Positions 6,757 through 11,736 of a stretch of 11,736 nucleotides of DNA are shown here, in pieces; position 1 is the stretch's first letter; each line of letters opens with the position of its first letter. The notes below the pieces were generated by a model. The model had not been told where the DNA came from, did no database searches, and saw only the letters and a list, made by a program, of their open reading frames with translations. The stretch covers positions 206,694-218,429 of the forward strand of contig NZ_ML142857.1 in the NCBI RefSeq assembly GCF_004138495.1, read 5' to 3'. A program made the translations under genes and the position numbers. The DNA comes from Phytoactinopolyspora endophytica (GTDB taxonomy: Bacteria > Actinomycetota > Actinomycetes > Jiangellales > Jiangellaceae).

Positions 6757-7233
6757 ATGCAGATACGACTGGCACACACCGCCGACGCCGCGGCCGTCAA
6801 CGAGCTGCTTCACCAGCTGGGCTATCCCCAAGATGGCACCGCGACGACAGCAACCCGAATCCAGTCCTGGGGTGACGACCCCTCAAGCGCAGCCTTTGTG
6901 GCCGATGCTGACGGCGACCTTCTCGGCATTATCGCGGTTCACATCTGCCCGTTCTTCGAACGCACCGGCTCCTGGGGTCGGATCGTGGCTCTGATCGTCA
7001 CCGATCAAGCACGCCGCCAGGGCGTCGGCTGTCTGCTGGTGACAGCGGCGGAATCGTTCGCTACAAGCCGTGGATGCGTACGCATGGAGGTCACCAGCGG
7101 AGACGGCCGCCAAGACGCACACGGGTTCTACCGCCACCACGGTTACACCGACCAAACAGGAAGGTCATCCCGGTTCCTGCGCGATCTCAACGACACCAGC
7201 CGTCATGAAGATCAATTCCAAACTAGAACTTGA
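6757..7233 (+). CDS. GNAT-family N-acetyltransferase in the usual vanX position
   Basis: This is a 158-residue single-domain GNAT protein. It starts MQIRLAHTADAAAVNELLHQ, and the acetyl-CoA pyrophosphate loop is in motif A, VTDQARRQGVGCLLVTAAES (81-100), with RRQGVG. The C-terminal part HGFYRHHGY (122-130) is the usual motif B. The substrate is unknown; amino groups of small molecules, antibiotics or cell-wall precursors are all possible for this fold. It lies 47 bases after vanA, probably in the same transcript, where vanX normally sits. Its start has TTGACAGGGGAAGGCATG, resembling the leader starts. The ATG at 6757 is preferred over 6685, which lies inside vanA. A diverged, broken paralogue follows femX at 2896, so the family is linked to this cluster twice. 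No active-site similarity to VanX (an M15 zinc dipeptidase) exists. Confidence 0.87.
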   Translation: MQIRLAHTADAAAVNELLHQLGYPQDGTATTATRIQSWGDDPSSAAFVADADGDLLGIIAVHICPFFERTGSWGRIVALIVTDQARRQGVGCLLVTAAESFATSRGCVRMEVTSGDGRQDAHGFYRHHGYTDQTGRSSRFLRDLNDTSRHEDQFQTRT

Positions 7234-7326
7234 CGCAGGACAACTACGTCTCGCGGGTCCTCGGACTGTTTCGCGACGACTTCGTGAATCCCGCGCCAAC
7301 AGGATCGCTCGGCGACGGGGGCAGGC

Positions 7327-8436
7327 ATGACGGCACCACGCGTCGTTGTCGCCGGCGGCCACTCGGCCGGGCACATCGAGCCCGCGATGAACTTCGCCGA
7401 CGCGCTGCGTCGGCTGGAGCCCACGGCCGAGATCACCGCCCTCGGCACCGTCCGCGGCCTGGACACCACGCTCATCCCGGCCCGCGGCTACCCGCTCGAA
7501 CTCATCCCGCCGGTGCCGCTGCCGCGCAAGCTGAACCGGGACCTGCTGCAGACACCGGGCAGGCTGCGCGACTCGGTCCGGGCGGCCGGGGCGGTGCTCG
7601 ACCGCATGCGGGCCGAGATCGTGGTGGGCTTCGGCGGCTACGTGGCCGGGCCGGCCTACATCGCCGCCCGCCGACGCGGCCTGCCGATCGTCGTCCACGA
7701 GGCGAATGCCCGGCCCGGAGTGACCAACCGGCTGGCGGCCCGGATGACGACCCACGTGTTCACCGCCGCGCCGACTGTCCGGCTGGCCCACGCGACCGCC
7801 ATCGGGATCCCGCTGCGACCGGCGATCACCACTCTCGACCGGCCTGCGCTGCGCGACACGGCCCGGCAGCGGTTCGGCCTACGACCCGACGGGCCGGTAC
7901 TGATGGTCACGGGCGGCTCGCAGGGCGCCAGGGCGATCAACGCCGCGGTATCCGGCGCGGCCGCCGCGTTACGAGCGACCGGTGTGCAGGTGCTGCACAT
8001 CACCGGGCCGCAGCACGTCATCGAGATGCCGGACGGCGACCTCGGCGACCCGCCCTACGTCGCCATCCCCTACGTCGACGAGATGCAATACGCGTACGCC
8101 GCGGCCGACTTCGTGATCTGCCGCTCGGGGGCGATGACGTGCGCCGAGCTGGCCGCCGTCGGCCTGCCGGCCGCGTACGTCCCGTTGCCGCTGCGCGGCG
8201 GTGAGCAGCGACTGAACGCCGAGCCGGTCGTCGCGGCCGGCGGGGCACTGCTCGTCGACAACGCCGACCTCGACCCGGCCTGGATCGAGACCACGCTGAT
8301 CCCGCTGCTCACCGATCCCGAGCGGATCGCGGCGACGTCGGCCCACGCATCGGCGGCCGGCGCTCCTGACGCGGGCGTCGTCTTGGCCCGGCACGTGCTC
8401 ACCACGGTCGGCGAGCGACGTAGGTTCGCCTCATGA
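7327..8436 (+). CDS. Second MurG-like (GT28) undecaprenyl-PP-MurNAc GlcNAc transferase
   Basis: The 369-residue protein has the two-domain GT28 layout of MurG, which adds GlcNAc to lipid I to make lipid II at the inner membrane face. Visible signatures are the N-terminal loop VVVAGGHSAGHIEPA (6-20), VVGFGGYVAGP (99-109), VVHEANARPGVTNRLAAR (122-139), VTGGSQGARAIN (194-205), and the UDP-GlcNAc region RSGAMTCAELAAVG (266-279) with GGEQRLNAEP (291-300). The first loop is unusual: MurG normally has GGGTAGH or GGTGGH, here GGHSAGH, though the likely catalytic His (H16) is kept. Lying outside the division cluster, it is a paralogue; I recall MurG-like genes called murX in some glycopeptide clusters, which needs checking. 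AGGC directly precedes the ATG. It is probably the last gene of the vanHA-GNAT transcript, 93 bases after GNAT, and converges on vanS. Confidence 0.87.
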   Translation: MTAPRVVVAGGHSAGHIEPAMNFADALRRLEPTAEITALGTVRGLDTTLIPARGYPLELIPPVPLPRKLNRDLLQTPGRLRDSVRAAGAVLDRMRAEIVVGFGGYVAGPAYIAARRRGLPIVVHEANARPGVTNRLAARMTTHVFTAAPTVRLAHATAIGIPLRPAITTLDRPALRDTARQRFGLRPDGPVLMVTGGSQGARAINAAVSGAAAALRATGVQVLHITGPQHVIEMPDGDLGDPPYVAIPYVDEMQYAYAAADFVICRSGAMTCAELAAVGLPAAYVPLPLRGGEQRLNAEPVVAAGGALLVDNADLDPAWIETTLIPLLTDPERIAATSAHASAAGAPDAGVVLARHVLTTVGERRRFAS

Positions 8437-8460
8437 GAACCACGGCAATTCCGCTGTTCG

Positions 8461-9567
8461 TCAGCTGCCAGTGTGCGGTGGCGCGGCGGGTAGTTGCACC
8501 GTGACGCGGAGCCCGCCGTTGGGGCGGGGGGCAAGGGTGAGGGTTCCCTCGTGTGCTTGGGTGATGCTTTTGACGATTGCCAGGCCGAGGCCAACACCTG
8601 CGTGGTCGGTGCGTATGCGTGCGGTGCCGCGCTGAAACGGCTCGCCAAGCGTGGATACCAACTGTGGGGAGAGCTTCTCGCCGGTGTTCTCGACAGTGAG
8701 CACCACACTCTCGGGGTGAACGCTGGTCGTGACCCACACAGTGCCCTGTTCAGGCAGATTGTGGACGATCGCGTTGTGCACGAGGTTCGTCGTCATCTGC
8801 AGCAGGAGCGCGTGTGAGCCGATGGTGGGGGTGATGTCCCCGGAGGTCTCGAGGGTGACGCCGCGCTTTTCTGCGAGGGGGAGAAGCGTTTCGGTGGCCT
8901 CTTCCGCTATGAGGGACAGGTCGACGTGTTCTCGAGTGAAGGACCGCTGGTCGATGCGGCTGAGCAGGAGCAATGCTTCGGTGAGGTCCATCGCTCGGGT
9001 GTTGACGAGGTGGAGGCGCTCGACGAGTTCGCCGTTGTCGCGGTTCGGATCTTTGCGGGCCACGTCGAGCAGTGTCTGCGTGATCGCCAGCGGGGTGCGC
9101 AGTTCGTGGGACGCGTTGGCTGCGAATCTCTGCTGTTCGGCGACGTGTGATTCGAGCCGTTCCAGCATCGTGTCGAAGCTGTCGGCAAGCTCGCGGAATT
9201 CATCTTTGCGGCCCTCTAGCCGAATTCGGTAGGACAGTGACCCGTCCGCGGCCATGCGTGTGGCGTCCGTGATGCGAATCAGCGGGGCAAGCACGCGGCC
9301 GGCGAGAATCCACCCACCTACGAGGCCGAACACCAGCAGGAACCCCAGCACTAGGATTGCCGCCGGGACGAAGACGGCTGGGCCAAAGCTGTATGGGTCG
9401 AAGGCGCGTCGGAAGTCGGACAGATCGGGAACGAATAGGGCGTTCGACGTTCCTCGCAGGAGGAACACCCACACGGCGCCGAGCAGGAAGGTGCCCGTGA
9501 TCAAGAGGAACCCGACATAGCTGAGGGTAAGCTTGATGCGGACGCTCAACCCTTGACGCCTATCCAC
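8461..9567 (-). CDS. vanS: VanS: membrane sensor histidine kinase
   Basis: This 368-residue kinase controls VanR phosphorylation. Order of parts: TM1 (about 14-37), a very short outer loop (about 38-61), TM2 (about 62-89), a HAMP-like linker through RITDATRMAADGSLSYRI, the HisKA box with phosphorylated H154 in NASHELRTPLA, the N box QMTTNLVHNAIVHN (257-270), and G box HAGVGLGLAIVKS (about 322-334). The first glycine box is NTGEKL rather than DxGxG, as in some VanS proteins. The sequence closely resembles what I recall of Streptomyces VanS, which responds to vancomycin itself. The GTG at 9567 is chosen: it overlaps the vanR stop by 8 bp (GTGGATAG), has GGAGCGGAG just upstream, and gives the family N-terminus DRRQGLSVRIKLTLSY. 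The ATG at 9621 would push 60 bases into vanR. Confidence 0.93.
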   Translation of the reverse strand: MDRRQGLSVRIKLTLSYVGFLLITGTFLLGAVWVFLLRGTSNALFVPDLSDFRRAFDPYSFGPAVFVPAAILVLGFLLVFGLVGGWILAGRVLAPLIRITDATRMAADGSLSYRIRLEGRKDEFRELADSFDTMLERLESHVAEQQRFAANASHELRTPLAITQTLLDVARKDPNRDNGELVERLHLVNTRAMDLTEALLLLSRIDQRSFTREHVDLSLIAEEATETLLPLAEKRGVTLETSGDITPTIGSHALLLQMTTNLVHNAIVHNLPEQGTVWVTTSVHPESVVLTVENTGEKLSPQLVSTLGEPFQRGTARIRTDHAGVGLGLAIVKSITQAHEGTLTLAPRPNGGLRVTVQLPAAPPHTGS

Positions 9568-10255
9568 GCTCCGCTCCCCGGTCGTCGGCGTCCGGTCCTG
9601 TGTCGATACGGTAGCCAACACCCGGCACCGTAGCGATCAGCCACGGTTCGCCGAGCCGCTTGCGCAGGGCCGAGACCGTGATGCGCACGGCGTTGGTAAA
9701 CGGGTCAGCGTTCTCATCCCACGCCCGCTCCAGCAACTCCTCGGCACTGATGACACCGCCCTCGGCGGCGACGAGAACCTCGAGCACGGCGAACTGCTTC
9801 CTGGTCAGCGCGACGTAGCGGCCGTCGCGGTAGACCTCGCGACGGAACGGATCCAGGCGTAGGCCTGCGATCTCTCGCACGGGTGGTCTGTTGTGCGCGC
9901 GCCTGCGGTCGAGCGCACGCAGCCGCATGACGAGCTCGCGCAGCTCGAACGGCTTGGTGAGGTAGTCGTCGGCGCCGAGTTCGAACCCGGAGGCTTTGTC
10001 GTCGAGCCGGTCGGCAGCGGTGAGCATGAGGATCGGCATGCCGCTGCCGGAGGCGACGATGCGTTTGGCGATCTCGTCACCGGAGGGCCCGGGAATGTCG
10101 CGGTCGAGGACGGCGATGTCATAGGCGTTGACGCTCAACAGCTCCAGAGCGGTGTCACCGTCACCGGCGATGTCGGCCGCGATCGCTTCCAGACGTAGCC
10201 CGTCGCGGATGGCCTCTGCCATATAAGGCTCGTCCTCGACGACCAACACACGCAT
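9560..10255 (-). CDS. vanR: VanR: OmpR/PhoB-family response regulator
   Basis: The 231-residue regulator has a receiver domain with acidic E7/D8, phosphoacceptor D51 in VLDRDIPGPSGDE, T79 and K101 in DDYLTKPFELREL. The C-terminal winged-helix domain contains REVYRDGRYVALTRKQFAVL and NAVRITVSALRKRL, ending in ATVPGVGYRID. It resembles Streptomyces VanR very closely as I recall that sequence. It is expected to bind the 11-bp direct repeats before leader-femX, leader-vanH and vanY, and possibly its own promoter. The vanR ATG is 23 bp from the first box base; TAGCAT, a good -10, lies at 10262-10267, only six bases before the ATG, so the transcript may be leaderless or nearly so. It overlaps vanS by 8 bp and diverges from vanY. 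Confidence 0.95.
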   Translation of the reverse strand: MRVLVVEDEPYMAEAIRDGLRLEAIAADIAGDGDTALELLSVNAYDIAVLDRDIPGPSGDEIAKRIVASGSGMPILMLTAADRLDDKASGFELGADDYLTKPFELRELVMRLRALDRRRAHNRPPVREIAGLRLDPFRREVYRDGRYVALTRKQFAVLEVLVAAEGGVISAEELLERAWDENADPFTNAVRITVSALRKRLGEPWLIATVPGVGYRIDTGPDADDRGAERG

Positions 10256-10277
10256 CCTTTGATGCTACGAGCCAGCG

Positions 10278-10341
10278 CATATCGTCGGCATACCGAAAAC
10301 CACATACGTGCTGACAACACGACGCTGCCTTCACTGAAGGC
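10278..10341 (+). promoter_or_regulatory. Promoter copy 3 with putative VanR boxes, between vanR and vanY
   Basis: CATATCG (10278-10284) and CATACCG (10289-10295) repeat with an 11-bp period, followed by AAAACCACATACGTGCTG as at copy 1. The stretch up to the vanY ATG at 10342 is one base shorter than in copies 1 and 2 and more diverged (TTCACTGAAGGC in place of TTGACTGGGAGGC). Lying between the regulator and a resistance gene, with vanR starting 23 bp to the left, it is probably the ancestral copy and a two-way promoter giving autoregulation. Confidence 0.75.
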
Positions 10342-11043
10342 ATGAACCAAACCGCAGCAGCACGAACGACGACCCGCATGACTCTCGGGCCCATCGCCGC
10401 CGGCCTGGTCGTCGCCAGCGCCGCGATCATCGGAACCCTCGTCTATCGGTCAGCATCGTCCTCAGCGCCCTCGTTCAGCGAAGTCCTTCGCGACGACCAC
10501 GGTGGTACGACTACCGAGGACGACGGTGCGGTTGCCGAGGATGACGGTGCCCTCCCTGGCGACGTGACAGTGTTTGATGACGAGTATCCCGGCGTAGCCA
10601 ACCTCGACCCCGACCTGCTCCAGGCCCTGCGCGAAGCGGCGACGGACGCCGCTGACGACGGTGTCGAGTTCAACGTCAATAGCGGCTGGCGAACACCTGC
10701 GTACCAGAATCAGCTTCTCCGTGAGGCGGTCTCGAAGTACGGCTCGGAAGAGGAAGCTGCCCGATGGGTCGCCACCGCGGACACGTCTCCTCACGTAGCC
10801 GGGAACGCGATCGACATCGGCTTCGATGCCAGGGCGTGGCTGTCCGAACACGGCGCGAAGTACGGACTGTGCCAGATCTACAGCAACGAGCCCTGGCACT
10901 ACGAGCTGCGCCCCGCAGCCACCGATAACGGTTGCCCGGCCATGTACGCCGACCCCACGCACGATCCAAGGATGCACAATGACGGGCACGTCCGCCCATC
11001 CCGTCCCGACCCCGGTGACCCGGCAGGGCTGTCCCAAGCCTGA
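10342..11043 (+). CDS. vanY: VanY-type D,D-carboxypeptidase, membrane anchored
   Basis: The 233-residue M15-family zinc peptidase removes the last D-Ala from pentapeptide precursors, so that glycopeptides lose their target. Residues 14-35 form a signal anchor, placing the enzyme outside the membrane. An acidic linker with a repeated EDDGA (59-71) follows. The catalytic domain shows NSGWRTPAYQNQLL (113-126) and the zinc motif SPHVAGNAIDIG (149-160; H151 and D158), then EPWHYEL (183-189; catalytic E183, zinc ligand H186). This is the VanY carboxypeptidase pattern, not a VanX dipeptidase. The start at 10342 is set by the promoter copy and AGGC just before ATG. The first codons resemble the leader ORF (ARTTT against ARTAA). 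As the only D,D-peptidase gene in the cluster, it may carry the task usually shared with VanX. Actinobacterial VanYn of Nonomuraea is a close parallel. Confidence 0.92.
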   Translation: MNQTAAARTTTRMTLGPIAAGLVVASAAIIGTLVYRSASSSAPSFSEVLRDDHGGTTTEDDGAVAEDDGALPGDVTVFDDEYPGVANLDPDLLQALREAATDAADDGVEFNVNSGWRTPAYQNQLLREAVSKYGSEEEAARWVATADTSPHVAGNAIDIGFDARAWLSEHGAKYGLCQIYSNEPWHYELRPAATDNGCPAMYADPTHDPRMHNDGHVRPSRPDPGDPAGLSQA

Positions 11044-11074
11044 GTGGGACGCCTCGAGGCGCGAACACACATTC

Positions 11075-11107
11075 ATAGCCATGTGGGCATCGAAAATCCG
11101 TGGCTAT
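11075..11107. promoter_or_regulatory. Inverted repeat between vanY and the phosphotransferase gene
   Basis: ATAGCCA (11075-11081) and TGGCTAT (11101-11107) form a perfect 7-bp inverted repeat around 19 bases. Two short perfect palindromes flank it: CGCCTCGAGGCG at 11050-11061 and CTGTCGACAG at 11108-11117. They could be an operator for the following gene or a weak terminator for vanY; no T-tract is present. The rest of 11044-11178 shows no convincing -35/-10 pair. Confidence 0.35.
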
Positions 11108-11178
11108 CTGTCGACAGCTTCGGTACCGTGCCCAAGGTTGCACCGTATGGAGGGTTCGACAGCGTTCGTGGGAGAAGG

Positions 11179-11736
11179 ATGCAGGCGTCAGAGGTCCGAC
11201 GGGCGATTGCTGCAGCCATGTCGACCGCCTCATTACTTGCCCTGACCGTTGACGACGCGATCGTTCTTCATGACTCGAACAAGCTCACCCTGCGTCTGCG
11301 GCCCTGTGACGTCCTGGCCCGGGTGGCACCCGTCGCTCATCAAGTCGCACAGTTCGAAGTCGAGCTTGCTCAGCGGCTCGCGGAATCCGGGTGCCCTGTG
11401 GCTGCTCTCGAGCCTCGTGTGGAGCCGCGCGTCTATGAGCGTGATGGATTCGTCGTCACGCTATGGACCTACTACGAACGCGTGACATCTCGAGAGGTCT
11501 CGCCAGCCGACTACGCCAATGCGCTCGAGCGGCTGCATGCCGGCATGCGCAAGCTCAATGTCCCGACGCCGCACTTCACGGATCGAGTCGACTCGGCTCA
11601 ACAGCTCGTGGCGAGCCGCGACCGCACACCGGCGCTCGCCGACGCGGACCGGGAGCTGCTCGGCGACACGCTACGAAGTCTGAGACGAGTGATCGGCGAG
11701 CGCGGCGGCGCCGAGCAGCTACTGCACGGCGAGCCG
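11179..11736 (+). CDS. APH-like phosphotransferase, N-terminal part (3' end outside window)
   Basis: The frame from ATG 11179 stays open to the window end, giving 186 residues. GGAG lies four bases before AAGG-ATG overlap, making this start credible; a second in-frame ATG is at 11218. The visible part looks like the N-lobe and start of the C-lobe of an aminoglycoside/choline-kinase-like phosphotransferase: a beta strand run around NKLTLRLRPCDVLARVAPVA, an EVELAQRLAESGCPV helix, FVVTLWTYYE as hinge, ALERLHAGM, and LLHGEP at the very end, where the family catalytic loop (HGDxxxxN) should begin, here with Glu for Asp. Substrate unknown. It has no copy of the VanR-box element, so it is probably not part of the regulon. 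Confidence 0.75.
   Translation, partial: MQASEVRRAIAAAMSTASLLALTVDDAIVLHDSNKLTLRLRPCDVLARVAPVAHQVAQFEVELAQRLAESGCPVAALEPRVEPRVYERDGFVVTLWTYYERVTSREVSPADYANALERLHAGMRKLNVPTPHFTDRVDSAQQLVASRDRTPALADADRELLGDTLRSLRRVIGERGGAEQLLHGEP

Noticed and set aside
7269..7284. TTTCG and CTTCG 11 bp apart upstream of murG, with CAGGAT at 7300
   Set aside because: The repeats do not match CATATCG and the gap to a -10 is too long; murG is more simply the end of the vanHA-GNAT transcript.
11088..11099. CATCGAAAATCC after vanY, resembling the second half of the VanR element
   Set aside because: There is only one half-site with no partner 11 bp upstream and no CATACGTG after it.
1..11736. Insertion sequences, CRISPR arrays, tRNA or rRNA genes
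   Set aside because: No transposase motifs, terminal inverted repeats, regularly spaced repeats or RNA gene signatures were seen; the three repeated promoter copies are regulatory modules, not a CRISPR.

Overview
The window is high-GC chromosomal DNA of actinomycete type: G/C-rich third positions, GTG starts, ATGA and 8-bp gene overlaps, and actinobacterial versions of VanR/VanS, MurF, MurG and FemX. It holds a vancomycin-type cell-wall remodelling cluster between unrelated genes. A FemX (VanK-like) enzyme suggests a host with an amino acid bridge in its peptidoglycan, as in LL-diaminopimelate organisms such as Streptomyces. The genus cannot be fixed from sequence alone, and I cannot tell a glycopeptide producer from a resistant non-producer.

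Layout. 1-1101: the end of a NarL-family sensor kinase and its LuxR-type response regulator, followed by a hairpin. 1102-1638: no intact gene; it holds a scrap of a LuxR helix-turn-helix on the minus strand, a broken SRPBCC/AHSA1 gene on the plus strand, and about 170 bases (1467-1638) in which I recognise nothing. 1639-3128: promoter copy 1, a 28-residue leader ORF, femX coupled to it by ATGA, and a frameshifted, truncated GNAT acetyltransferase. 3157-4518 (minus): a second murF. 4541-7233: promoter copy 2, vanH with the leader ORF fused in frame to its front, vanA, and an intact GNAT gene; then a second murG at 7327-8436. 8461-10255 (minus): vanS and vanR. 10278-11043: promoter copy 3 and vanY. 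11179-11736: the start of an APH-like phosphotransferase that runs off the window.

How it fits together. VanS/VanR probably sense cell-wall antibiotic stress. VanR, an OmpR/PhoB-type regulator, probably binds an 11-bp-period direct repeat (CATATCG N4 CATATCG) found three times, before leader-femX, leader-vanH and vanY. VanH makes D-lactate, VanA joins it to D-Ala, MurF adds the depsipeptide to the UDP-MurNAc tripeptide, the MurG-like enzyme adds GlcNAc to lipid I, FemX adds the bridge residue, and VanY trims D-Ala from remaining normal precursors outside the membrane. The cluster thus carries its own copies of most late precursor steps (MraY is missing), apparently tuned to D-Lac-ended precursors.

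Most notable: (1) no vanX D,D-dipeptidase gene is present, and a GNAT gene sits in its usual place after vanA; (2) the promoter plus leader ORF was copied as a module, stopping at ATGA before femX but read straight into vanH; (3) murF and vanR, both divergent from a promoter copy, have start codons exactly 23 bp from the box; (4) the vanHA segment looks lower in GC than its flanks, consistent with a separately acquired cassette.
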